Part shown: one piece after another, positions 1 through 8,096 of the stretch
How the letters are laid out: each line of letters opens with the position of its first letter
Numbering within the stretch: the stretch's first letter is position 1
NCBI GenBank assembly: GCA_000421005.1
Contig: ATWA01000019.1
Coordinates: 1-36,284, forward strand
Direction: 5' to 3'
From: Clostridiales bacterium NK3B98
GTDB lineage: Bacteria; Bacillota; Clostridia; Oscillospirales; Oscillospiraceae
Length of the DNA stretch: 36,284 nt
Program-made: the position numbers and the translations under genes
Notes under the pieces: model-generated
Told to the model about the DNA's origin: nothing
The model's input: only the letters and a program-made list of their open reading frames with translations
Database searches by the model: none

Positions 1-327
1 ATTTCCGAGTGCGCTCGCTGCGGTCAATCAATGCGCTTAATTTCTGGCTTGGTGTGTGTTTGCTCTTTCTTGCAACGCTAAAGGAGAGTGAGAAAACCAA
101 TTTGTTGTACCGAGACTGCATCGAGGCCGCAAAGCCGATCAAGGATCAGGTGCATTTCTTCTACTACAGGATTGCTGACGGCATAGGCATGATACTATCG
201 AAGGCGCGCTCTGGCATCCGCGGGTATTTCAAGCCGCTCAGACCAAATCAGGGACAGATGCGTATTCGGGGGTATTGCTTGGCCTGAAATTTTCGAACAG
301 CTGCATCTGGGCCGGGGTGTTTTTTGC
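1..327. other. Unassigned left edge; no recognisable portal sequence
   Basis: Directly upstream of the recognisable portal tail one would expect the rest of a roughly 400-aa portal gene, but the portal frame carries stops near 79-81 and 184-189 and nothing between 190 and 327 reads like a portal. A 92-codon frame starting with GTG at 9 and ending at 287 is open in another frame, with a hydrophobic start and no family I recognise. The minus strand holds only short open frames. This may be foreign DNA, a degraded region, an intron or an assembly junction. Confidence 0.5.
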
Positions 328-582
328 GGAAACTCAAATGAACTTGAGAACCTCGACCGCATCCCCGAAGAGGAGGGCGGGGACTTATACCTTATCAACG
401 GCAACATGCTCCCGCTTAAACAAGCAGGTGCTTTTGCAGATACAGAAAACGGAAAGGAGGATTCCGATGAAGAAGTTCTGGAAGTGGAAGGCCAGGACGG
501 TAACGGACCAAGCGGGACAGGAAACAGTGACGGAACGGACGCTGTTCCTGAACGGCACGATCGCCGAGGAAAGCTGGTTTGA
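328..582 (+). pseudogene. Phage portal protein, C-terminal remnant
   Basis: Frame 1 from about 334 encodes a stretch that reads ELENLDRIPEEEGGDLYLI followed by NGNM, the hallmark C-terminal end of HK97-type portal proteins in Clostridia. It is followed by an acidic Gly/Asp-rich tail ending at the TGA at 580-582. The portal forms the dodecameric ring through which DNA enters the capsid. The gene runs 116 bases into the protease gene in a different frame. Upstream of about 330 the similarity pattern is lost and stops appear, so the gene as shown cannot encode a full portal. Truncation by rearrangement, a frameshifted or misassembled sequence, or an intron are possible. The portal assignment of the tail is firm; the reason for the truncation is not. 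Confidence 0.6.
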
Positions 583-1222
583 CGATGACGTCACGCCGAA
601 AGTTTTCAAGGACGAACTGAATGCCGGGAGCGGCGACATCACCGTATGGATCAATTCCCCCGGCGGCGACTGCGTGGCGGCTGCCCAGATCTACAACATG
701 CTGATGGATTACAAGGGCAATGTCACGGTCAAGATCGACGGCATTGCGGCGTCCGCCGCATCGGTCATCGCAATGGCGGGGACGAAGGTGTGCGTATCGC
801 CTGTTTCCATGATGATGATCCACAACCCCGCTACCGTTGCGTTCGGCGACAGCGCGGAGATGCAGAAAGCCATCGAGATGCTTGCCTCCGTCAAGGACAG
901 CATCCTCAACGCCTATGAGATCAAGACGGGGCTGTCCAGGGCGAAGCTGTCGCACCTCATGGACGCGGAGACCTGGATGGACGCAAACAAGGCAGTGGAA
1001 CTGGGCTTTGCGGACGAGGTCATGAAACGCCCTGAAGCGGGGGCGGAGGATGCAGGACCGCCGGAAGTATCGATGCTCTATTCCAGGGCGCAGGTGGTGG
1101 ACTCCCTGATGGACAAGATCGCCGGACGCTGCAGGATAGACCGTAAAACAACTGAAGACAGTACCAAAGTGAAAGCCGATTCCCTCATGGACCGGCTTTA
1201 TTTATTGAAAAATTGGAGGTAA
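467..1222 (+). CDS. ClpP-type (S14) prohead protease
   Basis: This 251-aa serine protease of the Clp family would process capsid and scaffold during prohead maturation. The start at 467 is chosen because the strong ribosome site GGAAAGGAGG precedes it and the product then begins MKKFWKWK, the usual start of this phage family; an in-frame start at 275 would add residues not typical of the family. The INSPGG motif, the GIAASAAS nucleophile region with Ser96, and the MMMIHNP segment with His119 match the ClpP fold and two catalytic residues. The acidic third residue is unclear. It lies between portal and capsid genes, the standard place for a head protease, and overlaps the portal tail by 116 bases. 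Confidence 0.9.
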   Translation: MKKFWKWKARTVTDQAGQETVTERTLFLNGTIAEESWFDDDVTPKVFKDELNAGSGDITVWINSPGGDCVAAAQIYNMLMDYKGNVTVKIDGIAASAASVIAMAGTKVCVSPVSMMMIHNPATVAFGDSAEMQKAIEMLASVKDSILNAYEIKTGLSRAKLSHLMDAETWMDANKAVELGFADEVMKRPEAGAEDAGPPEVSMLYSRAQVVDSLMDKIAGRCRIDRKTTEDSTKVKADSLMDRLYLLKNWR

Positions 1223-1227
1223 ATACC

Positions 1228-2415
1228 ATGAGCAAGATCCTTGAGATGATCGAAAAGAGAAACCAGGCGTGGAACGCGGCAAAGGCATTTGTGGAGAGCC
1301 GCCAGGACAAGGACGGCCTGCTTTCCGAGGCTGATGCCCAGACCTACAAAGAGATGGAACAGAAGGTCATGAACTATGGCAAGGAGATCGAACGCCTGCA
1401 GCAGATGGAGGCTATCGATGCACAGATGTCCATGCCCGTAAATACCCCCATCACCGCGAAGCCGATGAAGGGCGGTATGGAGGACAAGCCGGTGAAGGCC
1501 GGCCGCGCGTCCGATGAGTACAAGAAGGCGATGCTTGACGCGCTCCGCTCCAACTTCAAGCGCGTGAGCAACGTCCTGCAGGAAGGCGTGGACGCTGACG
1601 GCGGTTACCTTGTTCCGGAGGAGTACGACAAGAGGCTCATCGATGTCCTTGAGGAAGAGAACATCATGAGACGCCTCGCCACCCGCATCACCACTTCCGG
1701 TGAGCACAAGATCAACATCGCGGCCACCAAGCCTGCGGCAGCGTGGATCGAGGAAGGCGGCGCACTGACCTTCGGGGATGCGACCTTCGACCAGATCCTG
1801 ATGGACGCACACAAGCTGCACGTTGCCATCAAGGTGACCGAGGAACTCCTGTACGACAATGCCTTCCATCTGGAAAGCTATATCCTTACCCAGTTCGGCA
1901 AGGCCCTCGCCAATGCTGAGGAGGATTCCTTCCTGAACGGTGACGGCAACGGCAAGCCCCTGGGACTGTTTGCGGAGGCCGGCGGCGGCCACGTGGCAAA
2001 TACCGTGGCATCCATCAAGGCTGACGACATGATCGACCTCGTTTATGCGCTGAAGCGCCCGTACCGCAAGAAGGCAGGCTTCATCATCAACGACAAGAAC
2101 CTGGCGGTGATCCGCAAGCTGAAGGACGGCAACCAGGCCTATATCTGGCAGCCTTCCTATACGGCGGGCGAGCCTGACCGTATCCTCGGCTACCCGGTCT
2201 ATACTTCCGCATTTGCACCGGAAGACGCCATCTCCTTCGGCGACTACAGTTACTACAACATCGGCGACAGGGGCAGCCGTTCCTTCGCAGAGCTTCGTGA
2301 ACTGTTCGCCGGGAACGGCATGATCGGCTACGTTGCCAAGGAGCGCGTGGACGGCAAGCTGATCCTCCCGGAGGCAGTGCAGATCCTGAAGATCGGCAAG
2401 GCGTCCGGCAACTGA
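1228..2415 (+). CDS. HK97-family major capsid protein
   Basis: This 395-aa protein forms the icosahedral head shell. The N-terminal roughly 100 residues are charged and helical (MSKILEMIEKRNQAWNAAKAF and on), as expected of the delta/scaffold domain that the upstream protease removes. The rest has the family pattern, including DGGYLVPEEYDKRLIDVLEE, the TTSGEHKI strand, WIEEGG and a fold ending in a regular VQILKIGK strand. The ATG at 1228 follows TTGGAGG with good spacing, 5 bases after the protease stop. A strong terminator follows the gene, which fits a highly expressed capsid gene. Length and position agree with the family. Confidence 0.95.
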   Translation: MSKILEMIEKRNQAWNAAKAFVESRQDKDGLLSEADAQTYKEMEQKVMNYGKEIERLQQMEAIDAQMSMPVNTPITAKPMKGGMEDKPVKAGRASDEYKKAMLDALRSNFKRVSNVLQEGVDADGGYLVPEEYDKRLIDVLEEENIMRRLATRITTSGEHKINIAATKPAAAWIEEGGALTFGDATFDQILMDAHKLHVAIKVTEELLYDNAFHLESYILTQFGKALANAEEDSFLNGDGNGKPLGLFAEAGGGHVANTVASIKADDMIDLVYALKRPYRKKAGFIINDKNLAVIRKLKDGNQAYIWQPSYTAGEPDRILGYPVYTSAFAPEDAISFGDYSYYNIGDRGSRSFAELRELFAGNGMIGYVAKERVDGKLILPEAVQILKIGKASGN

Positions 2416-2427
2416 TCTAACCGGCAC

Positions 2428-2453
2428 GGCGGGGCATAAAAACCCCGCCTTTT
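2428..2453 (+). terminator. Rho-independent terminator after capsid gene
   Basis: A perfect 7-bp stem GGCGGGG/CCCCGCC (2428-2434 with 2443-2449) with an A-rich 8-base loop is followed by TTTT. It lies in the gap between capsid and the first connector gene, so it could reduce transcription downstream of the capsid. Confidence 0.8.
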
Positions 2454-2472
2454 ATGACTGTGGGGTGGGGTT

Positions 2473-2751
2473 ATGGCTATAACGCTTGATGAAATGAAGA
2501 ATTACCTGCGCGTGGACTATCCCGAAGACGATGCGCTCATCGAAAGCCTGATATCCTCCGCCGGACAGCTGTGCATGGATGTGGCAAGGGCAACGGACAA
2601 AGGGGAGTTTATGGAAAAGCCCGTCTCGAAGATTGCCGTGATGTATGCGGTGGCATACCTGTACGAGCACCGTGAGGAGGCTGACCACCATGAACTTATG
2701 CTGACGCTCCGTGCCATGCTTTCAGGTATCCGGGAAGGGGAGTTTTTCTGA
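2473..2751 (+). CDS. Head-tail connector protein (gp6-like)
   Basis: This 92-aa protein starts MAITLDEMKNYLRVDYPEDDALI and continues with an all-helical pattern ending in LSGIREGEF. That is the signature of the phage gp6-like / DNA-packaging connector family, which adds a ring below the portal. It follows the capsid gene and starts the chain of short head-completion genes. The ATG at 2473 follows a GGGGTGGGG ribosome site. The TGA overlaps the next ATG. Confidence 0.88.
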   Translation: MAITLDEMKNYLRVDYPEDDALIESLISSAGQLCMDVARATDKGEFMEKPVSKIAVMYAVAYLYEHREEADHHELMLTLRAMLSGIREGEFF

Positions 2752-3083
2752 TGGATATTGCGGCGATGAATGTGCGGGTGGCCATCCAGAAGAACGAGGC
2801 CATCACGGACAAATACGGGAATCACAAGAATGCCTGGACGGATTACTTCTCCTGCTACGCCACCATCAGCGGTGAGACCGGGCAGGAACAGGCCGTTGTC
2901 GGCGAGACGGTGGAGAACACGGATATGAACGTGACGGTGCGCTACTGCAGGGAGACTGCCGCCGTCACATCCACGAAGTTCCGCCTGGTGTTCATGGGCG
3001 AGGTCTACGACATCCTTGCAGTGGACCACCTGAACTTTAAAAGGCACGGGCTTAAGTTCCGGTGCCGGAAAGTGAGGCGGTGA
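2751..3083 (+). CDS. Head closure / head-tail adaptor protein
   Basis: This 110-aa beta-rich protein has the order expected of the SPP1 gp16-like head-tail adaptor family: an N-terminal RVAIQKNEAI strand, a W-TDYFSCYATISGETG segment, a YCRETAAVTS core and the end strand DILAVDHLN. Such proteins plug the portal channel after packaging. The start ATG overlaps the previous stop (TGATG), showing translational coupling. Identification rests on fold pattern, size and position between connector and gp10-like genes. Confidence 0.85.
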   Translation: MDIAAMNVRVAIQKNEAITDKYGNHKNAWTDYFSCYATISGETGQEQAVVGETVENTDMNVTVRYCRETAAVTSTKFRLVFMGEVYDILAVDHLNFKRHGLKFRCRKVRR

Positions 3084-3084
3084 C

Positions 3085-3471
3085 ATGGCAGGAAAGAAAG
3101 TCGCCGTGGACGGCCTTGCGGATGCCGTGGCGGGGATGCTCGATGAATATGCCCGGGCCACGGAGCAGGACATGAAAAAGGCAGTCAGGGACGCCGGGAA
3201 CACCGTGAAGAAAGCCATCGGCGAGGGAGCCCCCGTAAAGACCGGGAAGTACGCCAAAAGCTGGGCGGTAAAGACCACGAAGGAAACGGCGAACGCCCTG
3301 GAGGTGACGGTGCATTCGAGAAACCGCTACCAGCTGGCGCACCTTTTGGAGCATGGCCATGCCAAGCGTAACGGGGGCAGGACACGGGCCATCCCCCATA
3401 TCGCGCCTGCGGAGCAGCAGGGCATCGAACAGCTGGAGCGGGACATCGAAAGGAGCCTGAGGAATGGATAA
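3085..3471 (+). CDS. HK97 gp10-like head-tail joining protein
   Basis: This 128-aa protein has an amphipathic N-terminal half, then the PVKTGKYAKSW motif and a C-terminal HLLEHGHAKRNGG segment. This combination is the hallmark of HK97 gp10 family minor tail/joining proteins that connect the closed head to the tail tube. It starts one base after the previous stop and its end overlaps the next gene by 8 bases. Length is normal for the family. Confidence 0.9.
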   Translation: MAGKKVAVDGLADAVAGMLDEYARATEQDMKKAVRDAGNTVKKAIGEGAPVKTGKYAKSWAVKTTKETANALEVTVHSRNRYQLAHLLEHGHAKRNGGRTRAIPHIAPAEQQGIEQLERDIERSLRNG

Positions 3472-3781
3472 GCTGCTGGAAATGATCGCGGAGATGGGGA
3501 TTCCTTCCGCTTACGACCACTTTGCGGAGGGTGAATCACCGCCCCCGCCTTTTATCACATACCTCCTCCCCGGGAGCGACAACTTCCCGGCGGACGGGAG
3601 GGTCTACTTCCGCATCATGGAAGCCCACATTGAACTGTACACTGACGAAAAGGACCCGGCAGTGGAACGGAAAGTCGAGGCCGTGCTTGATTCGCACGGC
3701 ATTTTTTATGACAAGACAGAGGTGTGGATAGACACCGAGAAACTGTATGAGGTCCTGTATTCGTTTGAAATGGAGGATTAA
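3464..3781 (+). CDS. Tail completion / tail terminator-like protein
   Basis: This 105-aa protein lies between the gp10-like gene and the major tail gene, the usual position of the tail terminator that caps the tube and docks it to the head. The sequence has an N-terminal helix, a PPPPFITYLLPGSDNF strand region, YFRIMEAHIELYTDEKDP and a C-terminal helix-strand, compatible with a tail-terminator (DUF3168-like) alpha/beta fold. The start overlaps the previous gene by 8 bases. The precise family is less certain than the position-based role. Confidence 0.75.
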   Translation: MDKLLEMIAEMGIPSAYDHFAEGESPPPPFITYLLPGSDNFPADGRVYFRIMEAHIELYTDEKDPAVERKVEAVLDSHGIFYDKTEVWIDTEKLYEVLYSFEMED

Positions 3782-3784
3782 GAC

Positions 3785-4399
3785 ATGGGTAACAAGGTCA
3801 AATACAATCTGAAAAACGTCCATGCGGCAAAGCTGACGGAGACCGTCACGGACGGCGTGGCTGCCTTTTCCTACGGTACCCCGAAGGCCATCCCCGGCGC
3901 TGTTTCCATCAGCCTGGATGCCGAGGGCGAATCCAGCCCGTTCTATGCGGACGGCATCGTGTATTTCCGCTCGGTGACCAACAACGGCTATTCGGGCGAC
4001 CTCGAGATGGCACTCGTGCCGGAATGGTTTCGCACGGAGATCCTGCAGGAGGAACTGGACGCCAAGGGAGTGCTCGTGGAGAAGAGCACCAATAAGGAGA
4101 GCGTCAAGTTCGCGCTGCTCTTTGAGTTCGACGGGGACGTCAACTGCATCCGCCACGTCCTTTATAACTGCACCTCCTCCCGCCCGTCCATCGAGTCGGA
4201 GACCAAGGAGGACACCATCGAGCCGGGTACGGAGAAACTGTCCATTACGGCAGACCCGAGGGCGGACGGCCTTGTGAAGGCCCGCACCGGGGACACGACA
4301 GATGCCGCGGCATATGACAACTGGTACAAGTCCGTTTACCTGCCTGCCGGGACGGCAGCATCCACGAACAGCACCGGCGGTACAGGCAGCAAGGGTTAA
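3785..4399 (+). CDS. Major tail tube protein (phi13-type)
   Basis: This 204-aa protein begins MGNKVKYNLKNVHAAKLTE and contains the SISLDAEGESSPFYADGIVYF region and KFALLFEFDGD, typical of the phi13-family major tail proteins that polymerise into the non-contractile tail tube. The C-terminal Ser/Thr/Gly-rich tail (TAASTNSTGGTGSKG) is low in complexity and likely exposed. It starts 3 bases after the tail-terminator-like gene and precedes the assembly chaperones, as in related phages. Confidence 0.9.
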   Translation: MGNKVKYNLKNVHAAKLTETVTDGVAAFSYGTPKAIPGAVSISLDAEGESSPFYADGIVYFRSVTNNGYSGDLEMALVPEWFRTEILQEELDAKGVLVEKSTNKESVKFALLFEFDGDVNCIRHVLYNCTSSRPSIESETKEDTIEPGTEKLSITADPRADGLVKARTGDTTDAAAYDNWYKSVYLPAGTAASTNSTGGTGSKG

Positions 4400-4413
4400 G
4401 GGGGTACACGGCC

Positions 4414-4788
4414 ATGATCGAACGCACCATTAAGATCTCCGGCAAGGATGTGGCATTCCGTTCTTCTGCAACGGTGCCCCGCCTTTACCGGGCGAAATTC
4501 AAGAGGGACATCTTCAAGGACCTGGGCAAGCTGGAGAAGTCATTCTCCAAAAAGACGGATGAGGGGGCGGAACTCCAGATCGACGACCTGGAGATCTTCG
4601 AGAACGTTGCCTATGTCATGGCGTTCCACGCCGACCCGTCCATCCCGAAGACCATTGACGAATGGCTCGACCAGTTTGACATGTTCTCGATCTACGAGGT
4701 GCTGCCCCAGATCCTGGAACTGTGGGGCGAGAACCTTATGACGGATGTCCAGGCAAAAAAAGGACTGGCAGAAGTGAGCGGGAAATGA
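4414..4788 (+). CDS. Tail assembly chaperone, short form (gpG-like)
   Basis: This 124-aa protein reads as the clostridial equivalent of lambda gpG: a beta-rich N-terminus (ISGKDVAFRSSATVPRLYRAKF), then helices containing FENVAYVMAFHADPSIP and IDEWLDQFD. It helps the tape measure and tube subunits assemble. Just before its stop lies an A-run slippery site that allows a minority of ribosomes to continue in the -1 frame. The ribosome site AAGGGGG is about 10 bases ahead of the ATG. Position between major tail and tape measure genes supports the call. Confidence 0.88.
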   Translation: MIERTIKISGKDVAFRSSATVPRLYRAKFKRDIFKDLGKLEKSFSKKTDEGAELQIDDLEIFENVAYVMAFHADPSIPKTIDEWLDQFDMFSIYEVLPQILELWGENLMTDVQAKKGLAEVSGK

Positions 4789-4949
4789 CCACGCCGCTGT
4801 TCCTTCTGCGCTGCACGGAGGTCGGGATCTCTATCAGGGACCTCGACCTCCTTACTATCGGGCTTGTACTCGATATCTGGACGGAAAAGTCCAATGACGG
4901 CGTGAAGTACAGGAGGATCGCCGACCAGGGCGACTTCGACAAATTCTAA
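4414..4949 (+). CDS. Tail assembly chaperone, frameshifted long form (gpGT-like)
   Basis: A -1 shift at 4755-4761 joins the first 116 codons of the short chaperone to a 62-codon extension that ends at 4949. The extension reads FLLRCTEVGISIRDLDLL and continues to IWTEKSND and a QGDFDKF end, which matches the conserved T-domain of gpGT proteins that recruits tail tube subunits. The extension frame has no ribosome site of its own in a sensible place, while the slippery heptamer is perfectly placed. Predicted product is 178 aa. The ratio of the two forms is normally important for tail assembly; that ratio cannot be read from sequence. Confidence 0.85.
4755..4761 (+). promoter_or_regulatory. Programmed -1 ribosomal frameshift site
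   Basis: The zero-frame codons GCA-AAA-AAA-GGA form the heptamer A-AAA-AAA, a canonical X-XXY-YYZ slippery sequence, nine codons before the short chaperone's stop. Slipping back one base enters the open frame that encodes the conserved T-domain. No strong downstream stem-loop was worked out. Confidence 0.85.
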
Positions 4950-4970
4950 GCTGCGAGGGAGGTGGGGATC

Positions 4971-7900
4971 ATGGCAGGCAGCAGGATAAAGGGTATCACG
5001 GTAGAGATCGGCGGTGATACCACCGGGCTTGACAAGGCCCTGAAAAACGTAAACAGCACGATAAAAAGCACCCAGTCGCAGCTGAAGGATATCAATAAAC
5101 TGCTGAAGCTCGACCCGGCAAACACGGAACTGCTTTCACAGAAACAGGCAGTATTAAAGGAAAAGATCGGGGCGACAAAGGAGAAACTGGATGCCTTAAA
5201 GACCGCCCAGGAGCAGGCAAAGCAGCAACTGGAATCCGGTGATCTCGGAAAGGACAAATACGATGCCCTGCAGAGGGAGATCGTGGAGACCGAACAGGAA
5301 CTGAAGAACCTCATCCGGGAGGCCGCTGAAGCAAACGGGACCTTAAACAAGATTGATGCAGTTGGCAGGAAGTTCGAGGAAGTGGGCGGCAAGATGACCG
5401 CTGTCGGCAAGGGGCTGACCACCCATGTCACGCTCCCCCTTGCGGCGGTCGGCGCGGCAGGGGCTAAGAGTTTCGCCGAGGTCGATAAGACCATGCAGCT
5501 CACCAACAAGACGATGGGCAATACCGAAGAACAGGCGGAGATGCTGAACAAGGCCATGAAGGACGCGGCTGCCAACTCCACCTTCGGTATGACCGATGCC
5601 GCGACAGCGACACTGAACTTTGCCCGTGCCGGACTGGATGCGGAACAGGCGGCTTCTGCCCTTGCCCCCTCCATGAACCTGGCGGCGGGCGAAGGCGGCA
5701 ACCTCGATACCGTGTCCGCAGGGCTTGTGGCAACGATCAACGGGTTCCACGGCAGTTTTTCGGATGCCGGGAAGTATGCGGATGTATTCGCGGCGGCCTG
5801 CAACAACTCTGCCCTTGACGTGGACAGCCTCTCAAGCGCCATGTCCGTGGCCGCACCGATCTTTTCCGCAGCCGGATATTCCGTCAATGACGCAGCCCTT
5901 TACATGGGTGTCATGGCAAACAACGGTATCGATGCGGACAAAGCCGCCAACTCACTGAAGACGGGCCTTGCCCGCCTGGTGTCCCCGGCCAAGGAAGGCG
6001 CGGAGAAGATGGCCGAACTTGGCATCTCCGTCACCAATGCGGACGGCACCATGAAGGACTCCGTAACGGTCCAGAGGGAATTGCACGAGGCTTTCGGAAA
6101 ACTCTCCGAGTCGGAGCAGATCGCGGCGGCATCCGCCATCTTCGGCAAAAACCAGATGGCACCCTGGCTTGCCCTGATCAATACCGCTCCCGGGGACGTG
6201 GATGCCCTGAACGGCTCCCTTGAGAACTGTGCCGGAACTACGGAAGAAATGGCGCAGGCCATGATGAGCGGTTTCGGCGGTTCTTTGGAAAAGCTGAAGA
6301 GTTCCATCGATGTACTGATGACTTCCATCGGCGAGGCTCTTGCACCGACCATCCAGAAGGTGGCCGATGTGGTGCAGAAACTGGTGGATAAGTTCAATGC
6401 CCTGACGCCTGCCCAGCAGGAGACCATTGTCAAGATCGGGCTTGTCGTGGCGGCGGTCGGGCCGGCACTTGTCGTATTCGGCAAACTCACCACTGGCATC
6501 GGTCAGGGGATGCAGGCATTTTCAAATATCGGGAAAAGCATACTGGTCTTCAAGGGGAATGCACAGGCCGGGATTGGAATCGCGGGTTCCCTTGCCAATG
6601 GCATGAAGGCGCTCTGGGGCGTCCTTATGGCAAACCCGATCATCCTTGTCATTGCCGCCATCGCTGCGGCGGTTGCGGCGCTGATCTATGCGTATAACCA
6701 CAGCGAGAAGTTCCGCGAATTCGTGAACAAGCTGTGGGAAGGGATAAAGACAGCCTTCGAGGGGATCAAGACTGCCATCCAGGCTGCCATGAATTTCGTG
6801 GTGGAGGTATTCCAGGCAGTAAGCCAGAAAGCCTCCGAGATATGGGAAGGCATCAAGACTTTCATTTCCGGGACGATGGACGCCATCAAGACCACGATGG
6901 AGACCATCTGGAATGCCATCTCCGGCGTAGTGACCGCGGTGTGGGAAACCATCAAGGGGGTGGTGCAGGTCGCAATCCTGTTTATTAAGGAGATCCTGAC
7001 GGCGGCATTCAACATCCTGACGCTCCCGTGGCGTTTCATCTGGGAGAACTTCGGCGGAGTCATTACGGCGGCCTGGGAGAAGATCAAGGAGACCGTATCC
7101 ACGGCCATCGATGCTATAAAAACGGTGATCGAAACCGTGTGGAACGCTATCGTGGCATTCCTGACCCCGGTCCTTGAGGGGATCAAGACGGCATTTACCA
7201 CTGCATGGAACGCCATAAAAACAGTGGTGACTACGGCCGTTAATGCAATAAAAACCACGATACAGACGGTGTGGAATGCGATAAAGGCATTCTTTACCAC
7301 GATATTCAATGCCATAAAGCAGCTGTTTACCACAGCCTGGAATGCCATCAAACAGACGGTGACCACTGTGGTGAATGCGATAAAACAGACCGTCACCACA
7401 GTCTGGAACGCCATAAAAACGGCCATCTCCTCTGTGCTGAACAGTATCAAGGGTACGGTCAGCAGCATATGGAACGGCATCAAGTCGAATATATCGTCCG
7501 TGGTGAACTCCGTGAAGAGCACGGTGACCAGTGCTTTCAACTCCTTAAAGGGCAGTGTGGGCAGTATTTTCAATGGCATCAAAAGTACGGCATCCTCAGT
7601 GTGGAACAGCATCAAGACGGCGATTACAACGCCAGTTACCAGGGCGAAGGACACGGTAAAGGGCCTGATCGACAGGATCCGGTCGTTCTTCAATTTTTCC
7701 TGGTCACTGCCGCACTTAAAACTCCCGCACGTCCATATCAGCGGCCACTTTTCACTGACCCCTCCCTCCGTACCGCATTTCTCGATCGACTGGTACAAAG
7801 AGGGCGGCATCATGACGAAACCGACCATGTTCGGGCTGAACGGTTCGAGCCTGATGGCAGGCGGCGAGGCAGGCGCGGAGGCGATCCTCCCGCTGAAGGG

Positions 7901-8096
7901 GTTCTACGACCAGTTATCATCCATGCTCGATGAACGGCTGGACATGGCCGGGATGGAGCGGTACCTGGCGATCATTGCAGACAACAGCAGCAAGGGCATC
8001 TACCTGGAGGACGGTACGCTTGTCGGCCACCTCCTCCCTGCCATAGATTCCGGGCTTGCGAGATATTCCATGAGGGGAGGGCGCGGAAACCGATGA
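4971..8096 (+). CDS. Tail tape measure protein
   Basis: This 1041-aa protein sets tail length and passes into the cell envelope during infection. Residues about 20-130 are heptad-rich coiled coil, followed by a TP901-type core (FAEVDKTMQLTNKTMGNTEEQ, ATATLNFARAGLDAEQAA, MGVMANNGIDADKAANSLK). A strongly hydrophobic stretch lies near residues 547-577, then a long run of WNAIK-type repeats to about residue 890, and a C-terminal segment containing GGEAGAEAILPL, typical of siphophage tape measures. The ATG at 4971 is preferred over the GTG at 4962 because GAGGGAGGTGG is ideally spaced from it. The end overlaps the distal tail gene by 4 bases. Confidence 0.95.
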   Translation: MAGSRIKGITVEIGGDTTGLDKALKNVNSTIKSTQSQLKDINKLLKLDPANTELLSQKQAVLKEKIGATKEKLDALKTAQEQAKQQLESGDLGKDKYDALQREIVETEQELKNLIREAAEANGTLNKIDAVGRKFEEVGGKMTAVGKGLTTHVTLPLAAVGAAGAKSFAEVDKTMQLTNKTMGNTEEQAEMLNKAMKDAAANSTFGMTDAATATLNFARAGLDAEQAASALAPSMNLAAGEGGNLDTVSAGLVATINGFHGSFSDAGKYADVFAAACNNSALDVDSLSSAMSVAAPIFSAAGYSVNDAALYMGVMANNGIDADKAANSLKTGLARLVSPAKEGAEKMAELGISVTNADGTMKDSVTVQRELHEAFGKLSESEQIAAASAIFGKNQMAPWLALINTAPGDVDALNGSLENCAGTTEEMAQAMMSGFGGSLEKLKSSIDVLMTSIGEALAPTIQKVADVVQKLVDKFNALTPAQQETIVKIGLVVAAVGPALVVFGKLTTGIGQGMQAFSNIGKSILVFKGNAQAGIGIAGSLANGMKALWGVLMANPIILVIAAIAAAVAALIYAYNHSEKFREFVNKLWEGIKTAFEGIKTAIQAAMNFVVEVFQAVSQKASEIWEGIKTFISGTMDAIKTTMETIWNAISGVVTAVWETIKGVVQVAILFIKEILTAAFNILTLPWRFIWENFGGVITAAWEKIKETVSTAIDAIKTVIETVWNAIVAFLTPVLEGIKTAFTTAWNAIKTVVTTAVNAIKTTIQTVWNAIKAFFTTIFNAIKQLFTTAWNAIKQTVTTVVNAIKQTVTTVWNAIKTAISSVLNSIKGTVSSIWNGIKSNISSVVNSVKSTVTSAFNSLKGSVGSIFNGIKSTASSVWNSIKTAITTPVTRAKDTVKGLIDRIRSFFNFSWSLPHLKLPHVHISGHFSLTPPSVPHFSIDWYKEGGIMTKPTMFGLNGSSLMAGGEAGAEAILPLKGFYDQLSSMLDERLDMAGMERYLAIIADNSSKGIYLEDGTLVGHLLPAIDSGLARYSMRGGRGNR
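6879..7640 (+). repeat. Degenerate tandem repeats in the tape measure gene
   Basis: The encoded segment repeats the pattern x-x-x-W/V-N-A/S-I-K-x-x/T about every 11 residues (TVWNAIKAFF, TAWNAIKQTV, TVWNAIKTAI, SIWNGIKSNI and more), with matching degenerate DNA repeats of about 33 bases. The 11-residue spacing fits an extended helical rod. Change in copy number would change rod length. Confidence 0.85.

Noticed and set aside
9-287. 92-codon open frame as a gene
   Set aside because: GTG start with no convincing ribosome site and no recognisable family; reported only as part of the unassigned left edge.
1198-2427. Minus-strand 409-codon open frame
   Set aside because: Fully antisense to the well-supported capsid gene.
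6686-7828. Minus-strand 380-codon open frame
   Set aside because: It is the antisense of the tape measure repeats; its apparent Val/Phe/Met repeats are a by-product of the WNAIK codons, and it has no ribosome site.
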